In this document: piece after piece, positions 8,743-18,064 of the stretch
Numbering within the stretch: position 1 is the stretch's first letter
Layout of the letters: each line of letters begins with the position of its first letter
Assembly: GCA_949288955.1 (NCBI GenBank)
Contig: CASEMS010000004.1
Span: forward strand, 1-59,792
Length of the DNA: 59,792 bases
Source: an uncultured Lentisphaeraceae bacterium
GTDB taxonomy: Bacteria; Verrucomicrobiota; Kiritimatiellia; RFP12; DVOR01
Direction: 5' to 3'
Translations under genes and position numbers: made by a program
Notes under the pieces: generated by a model
Database searches by the model: none
Told to the model about the DNA's origin: nothing
Seen by the model: only the letters and a program-made list of their open reading frames with translations

Positions 8743-9476
8743 TGGACTGGATGATGGTGGCGGCGATGACCACGGGGCCGATCAAGGCCTTTCTGGATTC
8801 GGACGGGTGCGGGCAGGCAATCGTCCTCATCCAGTTGGGGATGAGCGTGGTTTCGTGGGCGGTGATGGCCGGGCGCGTGCTGAACCTGCGAGACTTGGCG
8901 CAGCGTTCGGCGCGGTTCGTGGATGATTTCATCCGCGCGGAGGATCCTTTGGCGCTTTACTACGGGCGTTACGCCTTCCAGGACACGCCGATGGAGAACA
9001 TCTACGCCAAGACGTGCGCGCGCCTGGCGGAGCTGATCCCGGAGCGTCAGCGGGTGCTGTTGCGGACGGATCCGGACACGCCGTTGCAGTTGGGGGCGGC
9101 GCGGATGGAGTTGGTGGAGAGCACCTGCGCCCACACGACGGATGAGGAGACGGTGAAACTGGGCCATGGGATGACCGCGTTGGCCGTCATCACCAGCTCC
9201 GCGCCATTGCTGGGGCTCTTCGGGACGGTCTGGGGCGTGATGCTCGCCTTCCAGGCGATGGCCAACAGCGGCAGCGCGAACATCGCGGAGTTGGCGCCGG
9301 GCATCTCTTCGGCGCTCCTCACCACCGTGGTCGGCCTAGTGGTGGCCATCCCCTCAACCATCTTCTACAACACCCTCCAGGCGAAGATCGAGGCTTACAC
9401 CGTGCAGATGGAGGGATTCGCCGAGGAATTGATGGGCAAGCTGACGCTCCATTATCGCAACAAGGCGGAGGGTTGA
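8742..9476 (+). CDS. MotA/TolQ/ExbB proton-channel family protein
   Basis: A 244-residue inner-membrane protein of the TolQ/ExbB family. One hydrophobic segment is near the N terminus (about 20-42). Two more near the C terminus carry the signature APLLGLFGTVWGVMLAF and LLTTVVGLVVAIPSTIFYN. With the TolR-like product it should form a channel that converts proton flow into work at the outer membrane or cell wall. ATG 8742 is chosen because it couples to the argS stop (TGATG) and gives the family length. TolA, TolB and Pal are not in the window, so assignment to Tol rather than Exb is open. Confidence 0.88.
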   Translation: MDWMMVAAMTTGPIKAFLDSDGCGQAIVLIQLGMSVVSWAVMAGRVLNLRDLAQRSARFVDDFIRAEDPLALYYGRYAFQDTPMENIYAKTCARLAELIPERQRVLLRTDPDTPLQLGAARMELVESTCAHTTDEETVKLGHGMTALAVITSSAPLLGLFGTVWGVMLAFQAMANSGSANIAELAPGISSALLTTVVGLVVAIPSTIFYNTLQAKIEAYTVQMEGFAEELMGKLTLHYRNKAEG

Positions 9477-9477
9477 G

Positions 9478-9897
9478 GTGCTCCGTAGCCGTCTCAACCG
9501 TTCACGGGCCCGCGCCCGCAGGAAGCCGAAGGGGGACATCGACATGACCCCCATCCTCGACATGACCTTCCTGTTGCTCATCGCCTTCATCATCACCTTC
9601 CCGGCGCTGCAGAACGGGATTGCCGTCAAACTCCCCACCGTCGGTGGCGATCCCTTGCCCTCGATGGAGCCCATCGCCGTCACCATCCGCGCCGACGGCA
9701 CGCTCTTCTTGGGCAATGAGGCCGTCAGCGAGGAGACGCTCGCGGCGCGCGTCCGCGCCCTTGTGGCGGCCAACCCCGAGGCCACCGCCCATATCCGCGG
9801 CGACGAGGGGTTGAGTTATGGCAAGATCATGGAGGTGGTGCGCATTTTGCGTGCCGCCAACCTCACCAAGTTCTCCCTCGTCACCGAAAGCGAATGA
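9478..9897 (+). CDS. ExbD/TolR family biopolymer transport protein
   Basis: 139 residues with the classic topology: a short basic cytoplasmic N terminus, one transmembrane helix containing the conserved proton-relay Asp (DMTPILDMTFLLLIAFIIT), and a periplasmic domain ending RILRAANLTKFSLVTE. The start is GTG, one base after the TolQ-like stop. Its stop overlaps the ftsK start in an ATGA junction, so translation is coupled through the operon. Confidence 0.88.
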   Translation: MLRSRLNRSRARARRKPKGDIDMTPILDMTFLLLIAFIITFPALQNGIAVKLPTVGGDPLPSMEPIAVTIRADGTLFLGNEAVSEETLAARVRALVAANPEATAHIRGDEGLSYGKIMEVVRILRAANLTKFSLVTESE

Positions 9898-12635
9898 CCA
9901 TGCCCAAACCTTCCGCAACGCCTTCCGGCACGACGCGGCCCGATGCCGCGGCCGAACCTTCCCCCGTGTTGGCGCGGCGGCGACGGCTTTTGGGCGTGGC
10001 GGTGTTGCTTTATGTGGCGGTGGCGCTCATCGCCCTGCTCACCTATGACTGGCGCGACATCCCTTGGCTCTGCAACCCGCCTTCCCCGCCCGATGGTCAG
10101 GTGGCCAACCGAATCGGCAAGCTGGGCGCGTGGCTGACCTTCTTCGGCTACGGCTTTGCCGGCCTGGCTTACCGTTACCTTGCCCTGCCGCTTCTGACGG
10201 TCTGGGGGTGCTTCCTTCTGCATGGGCGGGTGCGGCTTTTCCGGCTCCGCGTGTTGTGGATGGCGGGGCTCTACGTCACGGCAGCCTGCCTCTTCCAGAC
10301 TTATGGCGGCGACACGGGCGTCGGCTTGCCGCTTTTGGCCGACCTCAACCTTTTGCCCAATGCCGGCGGCGCACTCGGGCAATGGCTTGTTACCGACTGT
10401 CTGCGCGCGTGGTTGGGCGATGTGGGCCTGCAACTTCTCCTGTGGCCGTTGGCGATTCTGTTGCTCTTGTTGGTCGTGGGCGTGCGCAACTGCGTGCTGT
10501 TGGCCGTGCGCCTGACCTCCGCCCGCGCCGCCGCGCCACTCTCCGACGACGAGGAACCCGTCATCCCCCCATCCCGCGCCGCCCGCCCTGCCCCCGACGA
10601 ACTCCCTGAGGCGCCTAAGCCCCGCCGCGGGCTCTTCGCCGCGCTCTTCGGCAAACGCGAGGCCGAGGCCGCCCGTCAGGCCGACATCCGCGACCTTTTG
10701 GCCGAGGCCCATGCCCATGGCAAGCAACCCGCCGTGCCGCAGAGCGACTGGACGCCCCCGCCCAAGGCGCCCGAGCCCGCCCCTCTCTTTGAGCCTCGCC
10801 CCAAACCCGAGCCCGAGCCGCTTACGTTGGACGGCGACGCCGCCGGACGTCTCCGCCCCGTCTCCCCCGAAAAGGCCGTCACCGCGCCCGTCCCCGCCGC
10901 CAACGACAACGATCTCGCCCCCGAGCAGGCCTTCGAGCCCTACAACCTGCCGCCCATCGATCTCCTTGACCCCATCCCGCCGAGGAAGGGGGACGCGGAC
11001 GACATCCCCACCTCCATCGCCGCCATCGAGAGCGTCTTCCAGCAGTTCGGCATCGACGCGCGCGTCGTCGGCCATGTCCGCGGTCCCGTCCTCACCCAAT
11101 ACGAGATCCAGCCCGGCCCCAAGGTCAAGTTGGAGAAGTTCCGCGCCTACGAGCGCAACCTCCTCATGGCCCTGCGCGCCGCCAGCATTCGTATCCAGGC
11201 CCCCATCCTTGGGCGCGACGTCGTGGGCATCGAAGTCCCCAACGCCGTCCGCCAGTCCGTCACCCTCCGCGAGATTTTGGAGGGCGAGGTCTGGCGCAAG
11301 GCCGAGGCGAAGATGGCGCTTCCGTTGGCAATCGGCAAGCTCGCCACCGGCGGCGATTTGGTGGTTGACCTGGCGGAGATGCCGCACCTGCTCGTGGCCG
11401 GTGGCACCGGCTCGGGCAAGTCCGTCACGGTCAACGATATGCTCGTCGGCCTCCTTATGTGCCGCCGCCCCGAGCAACTGCGGATGCTGATGGTCGATCC
11501 CAAGCGTGTCGAGTTCACCGCCTACGACGATCTGCCGCACCTGCTCAACCCTGTCGTCGTCGAGCCCAAGAAGGTGCTCTTCACTCTGCGGTGGGCCGTG
11601 GTGGAGATGAACCGCCGCTACAAACTGCTCCAGCATTACGGCGTGCGCAACATCGCCGATCTCAACCGGCGCGTCGACCATCCCGCCCCGAACCGCGAGA
11701 ACCCCGCCGCCAAACTCCCCTACATCGTCATCGTCGTCGACGAGCTGGCCGAGCTCATGCTCACCGTCAAGGCCGACATCGAGCCGCCCATCACCTCCCT
11801 CACCCAGAAGGCCCGAGCCGCCGGCATCCACCTCATCATCGCCACCCAGCGCCCCACCACCGACATCATCACCGGCACCATCAAGGCCAACATCCCCGCC
11901 CGCCTCGCCCTCCGTGTCTCCCAGTCCAACGACTCGCGCACCATCCTCGACCACACTGGCGCCGAGAAGCTCATCGGCAAGGGCGACATGCTCTTCTCCT
12001 TCGGCGGCGAGCGTATCGTCCGCGCGCAGTCCGCTTGGCTCAGCGACGCCGAGATCGAGCGTGTCTGCGACTTCATCAAGGAGCAGGCCGGCCCTGCCTT
12101 CGACAATCTCCTGGCCGGATCTATGCAGCGCATCAAGGAGGACAAGCCCGTCGATGACGTGAACTCCCTCATCTCCGAGTTCGTCCCCGAGAGCGCCCCC
12201 GCCCCGGAGGCCGAGCCGGATCTTGGGCCCATCGAGGACCTGAGCGATGAGGGGCTTTACCAGAAGGCCTTGGAATACATCCGCCAGACGGGCCGTTTCT
12301 CCACCTCCGCCCTCCAGCGTCGCCTCAAGATCGGTTACAACAAAGCCGGCCGCATCACCGATATGCTTGAGGAACGCGGCATCATCGGCCCCGGCGGCAA
12401 GGCGGGTGGCTCCCGCGAGATCCTCGTCGATCTCAACGCGATGGCGCGTGAGCAGCTTGCCGGCACCGACGGAGAGGCCGCCGCCTTTGACACACGTACC
12501 GATCCGCCTGCCGAGGCCCCTGCCGCGTCCGCGCCGAAGGAGGACTTCGATCTGGGCGACTTCGACCCCGACTCCCTCGACATGCCCGACGTCATCCACC
12601 CCGCAACCCAAGAGGAATCCCATGGCACTCGGTGA
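9894..12635 (+). CDS. ftsK: FtsK/SpoIIIE family DNA translocase
   Basis: A 913-residue septal DNA pump. Several transmembrane helices lie in about residues 20-210. A Pro/Ala-rich linker follows (about 215-360). The RecA-like motor has Walker A GGTGSGKS (about 503-510) and Walker B IVIVVDELAEL (about 613). The C-terminal gamma winged helix that reads orienting DNA motifs covers about 783-842 (YQKALEYIRQTGRFSTSALQRR). It resolves chromosome dimers and segregates DNA at division. It starts in an ATGA overlap with the tolR-like gene (an alternative ATG lies at 9900), and its 3' end overlaps the rodZ-like gene by 14 bases. Confidence 0.95.
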   Translation: MTMPKPSATPSGTTRPDAAAEPSPVLARRRRLLGVAVLLYVAVALIALLTYDWRDIPWLCNPPSPPDGQVANRIGKLGAWLTFFGYGFAGLAYRYLALPLLTVWGCFLLHGRVRLFRLRVLWMAGLYVTAACLFQTYGGDTGVGLPLLADLNLLPNAGGALGQWLVTDCLRAWLGDVGLQLLLWPLAILLLLLVVGVRNCVLLAVRLTSARAAAPLSDDEEPVIPPSRAARPAPDELPEAPKPRRGLFAALFGKREAEAARQADIRDLLAEAHAHGKQPAVPQSDWTPPPKAPEPAPLFEPRPKPEPEPLTLDGDAAGRLRPVSPEKAVTAPVPAANDNDLAPEQAFEPYNLPPIDLLDPIPPRKGDADDIPTSIAAIESVFQQFGIDARVVGHVRGPVLTQYEIQPGPKVKLEKFRAYERNLLMALRAASIRIQAPILGRDVVGIEVPNAVRQSVTLREILEGEVWRKAEAKMALPLAIGKLATGGDLVVDLAEMPHLLVAGGTGSGKSVTVNDMLVGLLMCRRPEQLRMLMVDPKRVEFTAYDDLPHLLNPVVVEPKKVLFTLRWAVVEMNRRYKLLQHYGVRNIADLNRRVDHPAPNRENPAAKLPYIVIVVDELAELMLTVKADIEPPITSLTQKARAAGIHLIIATQRPTTDIITGTIKANIPARLALRVSQSNDSRTILDHTGAEKLIGKGDMLFSFGGERIVRAQSAWLSDAEIERVCDFIKEQAGPAFDNLLAGSMQRIKEDKPVDDVNSLISEFVPESAPAPEAEPDLGPIEDLSDEGLYQKALEYIRQTGRFSTSALQRRLKIGYNKAGRITDMLEERGIIGPGGKAGGSREILVDLNAMAREQLAGTDGEAAAFDTRTDPPAEAPAASAPKEDFDLGDFDPDSLDMPDVIHPATQEESHGTR

Positions 12636-13599
12636 AATCCTGAAGCAGAAACGTCTTGCCCGCAATTGGACGCGGGAATACGTCGCCGAACGCACCCACC
12701 TCATGGCGCGCGTCATCGAGGCGTTGGAGAGCGAGAACTACAAGAAGATCCCCGCGCCGGTCTATGGCCGCGGCTTCATCCGCCAATACTGTGCGCTGCT
12801 GGAGTTGGATCCCGAGCCGCTTTTGGACGAATACGCCGCCGCCGTCAGCGGGGGGGGGCGCACCTCCGTCACCCGGCCCGTCGTCCACGATCTGCCCGCC
12901 CGCCCGGTGGAACCCATCCACACGGGCGGCCATAAGACGCTCCCGCCCAAAGACCGCGAGCTGCCCACGCCCGTCGCTTCCGTCCACAAACCCGTCGAGT
13001 CGGCCGAGGATTCCTTCACCGCCGTCCCGAAGCCGGAGATCCGCCCGCAGGCCACGCCTGCGCCTCCGCCTCCGCCCTCCCCGACCGCCCAACAGCCTGC
13101 CGCGTCGGAGCCGGAGGCCTTCGCCTTGGATGGCGGCGCGGTGCCCCCACCGCCCCCTCCGCCTTCGCCCCGGCGTACGGTCGTCGCCCCTGGCCGTTCC
13201 GCGCTGGCCGACCTCTCCAAGGAGGTGCGCGCCCATGACGAGCGTGGCATCTTCGGCCCCCAGCATCCAGTGCCCGACCCGATCAGCCCGCAACTCCGTT
13301 CGCTTCGGAACCTGTGGGAGGGCACCATTCGCTTGGGGTCTAGGCTCTTCGCCCAACTGACGCGCCCGAAGGTGCGCCGGATGGATGGGGGGCAGGCGGA
13401 GCCTCTGTTCTCGCGCGGCACGCTGGTGCGGATGGTCTGCGTGGTGGGGGTGTTGGTGGCGCTGACGGTGGTGGTGCTGGCTTTCCGCTATGTCTTCCGC
13501 CTTTCCTCCGGGGCGGAGACCGAGCTTTCCGTCTCCGGCGCGCCGACGGTCTTTGAGCCGCGTCCCGTCGCCGACCCACCGCCGCCGTATTTCAGGTAA
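12622..13599 (+). CDS. RodZ-like helix-turn-helix membrane protein
   Basis: 325 residues. The N-terminal HTH_25-type domain (about 4-70: LGEILKQKRLARNWTREYVAERT, then YGRGFIRQYC) is typical of RodZ, the MreB-anchoring cell-shape protein. A Pro-rich stretch follows (about 130-200), then a single transmembrane helix near residues 268-292 and a short C-terminal tail; the usual periplasmic RodZ domain is nearly absent. ATG 12622 is preferred because GAGGA precedes it and the HTH begins immediately. It sits in the tolQR-ftsK operon, consistent with a role in envelope or division geometry. A strong terminator follows. Confidence 0.82.
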   Translation: MALGEILKQKRLARNWTREYVAERTHLMARVIEALESENYKKIPAPVYGRGFIRQYCALLELDPEPLLDEYAAAVSGGGRTSVTRPVVHDLPARPVEPIHTGGHKTLPPKDRELPTPVASVHKPVESAEDSFTAVPKPEIRPQATPAPPPPPSPTAQQPAASEPEAFALDGGAVPPPPPPPSPRRTVVAPGRSALADLSKEVRAHDERGIFGPQHPVPDPISPQLRSLRNLWEGTIRLGSRLFAQLTRPKVRRMDGGQAEPLFSRGTLVRMVCVVGVLVALTVVVLAFRYVFRLSSGAETELSVSGAPTVFEPRPVADPPPPYFR

Positions 13600-13615
13600 G
13601 CCCCCTTGGCGGCGC

Positions 13616-13655
13616 AAAAAGCCCCCGGACGCAGTCGCGTCCGGGGGCTTTTTTT
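13616..13655. terminator. Bidirectional terminator between rodZ-like and speA
   Basis: A 12-bp perfect stem (GCCCCCGGACGC at 13621-13632, loop AGTC, arm 13637-13648) is flanked by five A and seven T, so it can stop transcription from both convergent genes. Confidence 0.92.
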
Positions 13656-13668
13656 GTTGTGGCCGGCC

Positions 13669-15609
13669 TCAGAGCTCGAAGTAGGTGTAGCCGCGCAGCC
13701 CGTTGGCGTAGGCGGAAAGGATGCGCCGACGCTCGGCGGGGGTGATGCGACGGGCCTTGACGGCGGCGTCGGTGAGGCGGCGAAAGCGGGAGACGAGGTC
13801 GGCGGTGTTGTATTCCACGTAGGAGAGCACTTCCTCGACGGTGTCGCCCTCCACCTCGTCGGGGAAGTCGATGTCGCCATCCTCATCCAGTCTGACGGAG
13901 ACGATGTTGGTGTCGCCGAAGAGGTTGTGGAGGTCGCCGAGGGTCTCTTGGTAGGCGCCGACGAGGAAGGCGCCGAGGATGTAATCCTCGCCTTCCTTGA
14001 CGGGGTGGAGGGGGAGGGCGCCCTTCACGTCGTGCAGGTCGATGAACTTGTCGATCTGGCCGTCGCAGTCGCAGGTGATGTCGGAGAGGTGTGCGCTCCG
14101 GGTGGGCTTCTCGCAGAGCCGGGTGATGGGCATGATGGGGAAGAGTTGGTCGATGGCCCAGGCGTCCGGCAAGGATTGGAAGACGGAGAAGTTGCAGTAA
14201 TAGATGTCGGCCATCGCCTCATCGAGGCCCAGGAGGTCCTCTGGGACGTACTTCAGCTTGGGCACCTCGGCGCGGATGCGGGTGAGGATGGACCAGAAGA
14301 CGCGGTCGGCCGCCGCGTGTTGGCGGAGGGTGATCTGGCCCTGCTTGAAGGCCTTTTGGATCTCCTCGCGGTAATAGAGGGCGTCGTTGAAGTATTCGGG
14401 GAGGTTCTTGGTGCGCAGGTGCTTGGCCACGTCGAGGAGGTTGGCGATGCAGTCGGGGAGGTTGGCGTCTTCCAGGACGGGGTCGTGCTCCGGGGCCTCC
14501 ACCTCGAAGCGCGCCGTGCCCAACACGTCCACCAGCAGGACGGAGTAGTAGCCAATCAGCGCGCGGCCCGACTCGCTGATGATGGTGGGGTGGGGGACGC
14601 TGGCGTGGTCGCAGGAAAGCATGATGCCCTCCACCACGTCGGCGCAGTATTCGGCGATGTCGTAATTCGCGCTGCTCTCGAAGTTCGTGTGGCTGCCGTC
14701 ATAGTCGATGGCCAGGCCGCCGCCGATGTCGAAGATGCCCATCGGCGCGCCTTCCTTCACCAACCCCACGTAGAAGCGCGAGGCCTCCTTCACCGTGTCG
14801 CGGATCTCGCGGATGTTGGGCACCTGCGACCCCAGATGGTAGTGCAGCATCTCCAGGCAGTCCAGCTTGCCGTCCGCGCGGAGTCGGTCCACCACCGCGA
14901 TCATCTGCCCCGCCGTGAGGCCGAAGACCGAGCGGTCGCCGCCGCTCTCGCTCCATTTGCCCCCCACCTTGCTGCTCAGTTTCACGCGGATGCCGAGGCG
15001 CGGCTTCACCTTCAGCTCTTCGGCCACCGCCAGGATGATGTCCAGCTCCTCGGGGTTCTCCAGCACCAACATCGTCCGCAGCCCCATCTTCAGCGATCCC
15101 AGGGCCAGGCGCACGAACTCCTCGTCCTTGTAGCCGTTGCAGACCACATAGGCCTCGGGGTCCTGCATATAGGCCAAGGCCGCGATCAGCTCCGCCTTTG
15201 AGCCCGCCTCCAGGCCGTGGTGCCACGGGCGGCCATAGGTCACCACGTCCTGCACGGCCTGTTGCTGCTGGTTCACCTTGATGGGGTAGACGCCGCGGTA
15301 GACACCTTTGTAGCCGTAGTCCCGGATGGCCTTGGCGAAGGCCTCGTTGATCACGCGGATGCGGTCGGCCAGGATGTCGCTGAAACGCAGCAACACTGGC
15401 AGGCTCATCCCCCGCTCCCGGAGCTCTTGGACGATCGCCGCGAAGGGCACCTCCACCTTTTTGCCCTGATGCGAGAGCCGCACCGTGGCCAACCCCTCCG
15501 GCGAGACACCGAAATAATCCCGCCCCCAGGCATCCACGCCATAAAGCTCCGCGCTTTTCACCGCGTTCCAACCACTCAACGCATCCGTTGCGCCTTTGGC
15601 CATTCTCAT
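13669..15609 (-). CDS. speA: Biosynthetic arginine decarboxylase (PLP-dependent)
   Basis: About 646 residues. It converts arginine to agmatine, the first step of agmatine-to-putrescine polyamine synthesis. The fold-type III barrel starts near residue 70; the PLP lysine lies in YPIKVNQQ (about residue 111). Family motifs GLEAGSKAELIAAL, HYHLGSQ, DIGGGLAIDYDG and the C-terminal SDITCDCDGQID are all present. Length matches SpeA (630-660). ATG 15609 follows GGAGA; ATG 15603 (MAKG) is an equally possible start. The longer upstream frame crosses a terminator and promoter and is rejected. Confidence 0.93.
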   Translation of the reverse strand: MRMAKGATDALSGWNAVKSAELYGVDAWGRDYFGVSPEGLATVRLSHQGKKVEVPFAAIVQELRERGMSLPVLLRFSDILADRIRVINEAFAKAIRDYGYKGVYRGVYPIKVNQQQQAVQDVVTYGRPWHHGLEAGSKAELIAALAYMQDPEAYVVCNGYKDEEFVRLALGSLKMGLRTMLVLENPEELDIILAVAEELKVKPRLGIRVKLSSKVGGKWSESGGDRSVFGLTAGQMIAVVDRLRADGKLDCLEMLHYHLGSQVPNIREIRDTVKEASRFYVGLVKEGAPMGIFDIGGGLAIDYDGSHTNFESSANYDIAEYCADVVEGIMLSCDHASVPHPTIISESGRALIGYYSVLLVDVLGTARFEVEAPEHDPVLEDANLPDCIANLLDVAKHLRTKNLPEYFNDALYYREEIQKAFKQGQITLRQHAAADRVFWSILTRIRAEVPKLKYVPEDLLGLDEAMADIYYCNFSVFQSLPDAWAIDQLFPIMPITRLCEKPTRSAHLSDITCDCDGQIDKFIDLHDVKGALPLHPVKEGEDYILGAFLVGAYQETLGDLHNLFGDTNIVSVRLDEDGDIDFPDEVEGDTVEEVLSYVEYNTADLVSRFRRLTDAAVKARRITPAERRRILSAYANGLRGYTYFEL

Positions 15610-15653
15610 TCTCTCCGTAAAGGCGCGGGGCCACTCCGCCGCGCGTAGGCCAT

Positions 15654-15662
15654 AGTGTAGCA
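15654..15662 (-). promoter_or_regulatory. Extended -10 promoter of speA
   Basis: TGCTACACT on the minus strand, giving a leader of roughly 38 bases before ATG 15609. Confidence 0.6.
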
Positions 15663-15727
15663 CAACCCACCCCCTCTCCGCCTGGCCGACGCACGCTTTC
15701 CTGCGCTTCCGAGTGTGCGCGCGGGGG

Positions 15728-15756
15728 AAAAAAGCCCCGGCCTGACCGGCCGGGGC
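15728..15756 (-). terminator. Terminator of the PepSY protein gene
   Basis: A 9-bp stem GCCCCGGCC/GGCCGGGGC with a 5-base loop, followed on the minus strand by six T, 27 bases past the PepSY stop. Confidence 0.9.
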
Positions 15757-15782
15757 CCGGAAAGCAAACGCCAATCGGCCAA

Positions 15783-16367
15783 TCAGAAGAGTCCGCGCGC
15801 TTGCTCAATCTCGCGCTTGAGGATGGCGCCCGTGTCGGCCTTGATCTCGTAGTCATACTCCATCTTGCCGGCCCGGAACTCGATCTCCCAGACTTGGACG
15901 CCGTCGTCCGTGTCCAGCTTCGCCTTGTACGAGAACGCGCGGATGGCCTCCTCCGTGACATTGGCGTCTTTGAGGGCGATGGACTTGGCCTGCGCCTCCG
16001 CAAGGATCCCGGCGGGCAGACCCGGCTGCTGGGCGGCCGGTTGGGCCGCGGGTTGGGCGATCGCCGCAGGCTGGGCCGCGGGGGCGGCGGCCACGTTGGG
16101 GATCTGCCGCAGGGCCTTGCGCTCGGCCTTCAGCACCGCGCCCGTGTTGGCGTCAAGCTCATAGTCATAAGCGGTCTTCCCATCGTGGAACTTCACCTCG
16201 TAAACCCAACGGCCGTCATCCAGGTCTGGCTCCACATAGAGCGCGTTGGAGGCGACGGCGGCCAAACCTGCATGCGTCAAGGCGGCACGGGCGGCGGCGT
16301 TGGCGTCGATGGCGGCGCACGCGGCGCCTGCCAACAAGGCGGATGCAAACAGAAGGGTGTGCTTCAT
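15783..16367 (-). CDS. Secreted protein with two PepSY domains
   Basis: 194 residues. A signal peptide (MKHTLLFASALLAGAACA) is followed by two PepSY-type repeats (about 20-80 and 120-190). Each ends in the hallmark YDYELDANTGAVLKAE or YDYEIKADTGAILKRE. The repeats are separated by a Pro/Ala/Gln linker. PepSY domains are found in peptidase inhibitors and extracytoplasmic sensory proteins; the partner here is unknown. ATG 16367 has AAGGAA upstream and puts the signal peptide at the N terminus. It is a single-gene unit with its own promoter and terminator. Confidence 0.85.
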   Translation of the reverse strand: MKHTLLFASALLAGAACAAIDANAAARAALTHAGLAAVASNALYVEPDLDDGRWVYEVKFHDGKTAYDYELDANTGAVLKAERKALRQIPNVAAAPAAQPAAIAQPAAQPAAQQPGLPAGILAEAQAKSIALKDANVTEEAIRAFSYKAKLDTDDGVQVWEIEFRAGKMEYDYEIKADTGAILKREIEQARGLF

Positions 16368-16410
16368 GATGAGGTTCCTTTCAGGTTGTGGGAGTCTCAC
16401 GAATGGAACC

Positions 16411-16419
16411 ATTGTAACA
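16411..16419 (-). promoter_or_regulatory. Candidate promoter of the PepSY gene
   Basis: TGTTACAAT on the minus strand fits the extended -10 pattern and gives a leader of about 37 bases. Confidence 0.5.
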
Positions 16420-16485
16420 CACTTTCCCCTCCCTCGCGCAGGCCATCGCCGGGGTTCGCAGACGCCACGCCGCGCACGCCGCAGG

Positions 16486-18030
16486 TCAGCGCCTTCTGCC
16501 GGGGAGTTTGGAGAGCAGGTAGCCGCGTTCGTCGCGGGAGAGCAGGAGCCCCCACGCGAGCGGGATGAGCGCGGCCTCGACGCAGAGGGTGGTGAGGATG
16601 ATGCGCGGGAGCGTCCCCTCCGTCAGCCACAGCCTCGGCAGCAGCCCCACGCCCGCGCTGACGCCCCCCACGGCGACGAGCGGCAGCAGGATGCGGAAAA
16701 GCCAGTGGCGCGCGCTCATCCCCACCAAATGCCGCGCGAACCAGACGCGCCCCCACGCGCAGAAGGCCATCGTCAGGACCATCGCCCCGCCGATGGCGTA
16801 GACCCCCCAGCCCAAGGCGGCGAAGAGCCAGGCGATGGGCAGGGTGAGGATGAGCGAGGTGCCGAGCACCAATTGGTAGCGCGCGACGCGGCCATTGGCG
16901 TTCACCGCGAGCATATGGCCCACGGCGGTCTTGTCGATGAGGACCATGCCCAGGATGCAGAGGCAAAGCCCGGCGGCTTGGTCGGGCGGCTCCTTGAGCC
17001 AGAGGCGGAGCACGCCCTCCACCTCAAGCGCCAAGGGGATGGCGAAGATCAGGGTCAGCAAGGTGCCCAGCTTGCACGTGCGGTAGGCCATCGCCCGCAT
17101 CCGCCCGAAGTCGCGCGCGCCGCAGGCATTGACGATGGCAGGCGAGAAGGCGCCGATCATGCTCCCCGCCAACGTGTCGCATTGGTGGCTGAGGGTGTTC
17201 GCCACCGTCATCGAGGCGTTGGCGGCGGGGCCGTAATACTTGTTGATGAGGATGGCGATGCCCTGACTGCGCAGGAGCGCCCCGAAGCTCCCGAAGAACT
17301 GCCAGCCCGCGTAATTCGCCAACGCCTTGACCCGCGCCCAGTTCCACAGATAGGCCCGGCGGAGGCGGCACTCGGGGAAGACGGCCATCGCCCGCGCGAC
17401 GACGATCCCCTGCGGCGCCACGGAGAGGAGCATCGTCCACAGCGCATAACGCGCCAGCCAGTCGCCCGGATGCGTCACCATATAATAAAGGAAGCAGACA
17501 TTGAGCGTGGTGGAGGCGAAGGAATAGAGCGTCAGCTCGGCGATGTATTGCTTGGCCACGTACATCGCCATGAACGGCACATTCATCATCCCCACCAGAC
17601 AGCTGACGCAGACGCAGCGGAAGACCCACACGCACGCCTCCACCCGATCCGGCGGGATCGTCAGCCAATGGCGCACCGCCCACTCCCCGAACGGATAACC
17701 CACCACCATCAGCGCCAACGGCAACGCCGTGTGGATGAGCAACGCCGTGTTGAACCACTGGCGGCATACCTCCAGCCCCTCCCCCCGCGTCCCCGCCACC
17801 CGCGCCTGCCCCACCGAGAAGGCGTAAAACCGCCCCACCGCACCCGCCATCAACCCATTGAGGAAGGCGATGAACCCCGTCAGCCCACCCACCACGCCAT
17901 ACAGCCCGTAGTCCACCTGCCCCAACGACAGCAACACCCACCGCCCCGTGAAAAGCCCGCACGCCAACGCGAAAAGCGACCGCCCATAGGTGGCCGCGAT
18001 GTTCAACGCGATGCGACGGTTCTCTGTCAT
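16486..18030 (-). CDS. Polysaccharide/lipid-linked oligosaccharide flippase-like membrane protein (MATE/Wzx type)
   Basis: 514 residues with about 12-14 hydrophobic helices over the whole length, beginning TYGRSLFALACGLFTGRWVLLSLGQ and GLYGVVGGLTGFIAFLNG. This arrangement is typical of Wzx/RfbX-like exporters that flip undecaprenyl-linked glycans across the inner membrane. No glycosyltransferase genes adjoin it, so the substrate is unknown. Start ATG 18030 is selected because it lies 12 bases after a perfect extended -10 box. The longer frame upstream is made only of translated intergenic repeat. Confidence 0.82.
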   Translation of the reverse strand: MTENRRIALNIAATYGRSLFALACGLFTGRWVLLSLGQVDYGLYGVVGGLTGFIAFLNGLMAGAVGRFYAFSVGQARVAGTRGEGLEVCRQWFNTALLIHTALPLALMVVGYPFGEWAVRHWLTIPPDRVEACVWVFRCVCVSCLVGMMNVPFMAMYVAKQYIAELTLYSFASTTLNVCFLYYMVTHPGDWLARYALWTMLLSVAPQGIVVARAMAVFPECRLRRAYLWNWARVKALANYAGWQFFGSFGALLRSQGIAILINKYYGPAANASMTVANTLSHQCDTLAGSMIGAFSPAIVNACGARDFGRMRAMAYRTCKLGTLLTLIFAIPLALEVEGVLRLWLKEPPDQAAGLCLCILGMVLIDKTAVGHMLAVNANGRVARYQLVLGTSLILTLPIAWLFAALGWGVYAIGGAMVLTMAFCAWGRVWFARHLVGMSARHWLFRILLPLVAVGGVSAGVGLLPRLWLTEGTLPRIILTTLCVEAALIPLAWGLLLSRDERGYLLSKLPGRRR

Positions 18031-18042
18031 GGAAACGCGCGT

Positions 18043-18051
18043 AGTATACCA
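18043..18051 (-). promoter_or_regulatory. Extended -10 promoter of the flippase gene, very close to the start codon
   Basis: TGGTATACT on the minus strand. Only 12 bases separate it from ATG 18030, leaving a predicted leader of about five bases and no Shine-Dalgarno sequence. Confidence 0.7.
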
Positions 18052-18064
18052 CAACACGCTTGGA

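Noticed and set aside
9816..12716. 966-codon open frame antisense to ftsK
   Set aside because: Same artefact; ftsK carries Walker motifs and gamma domain on the plus strand.
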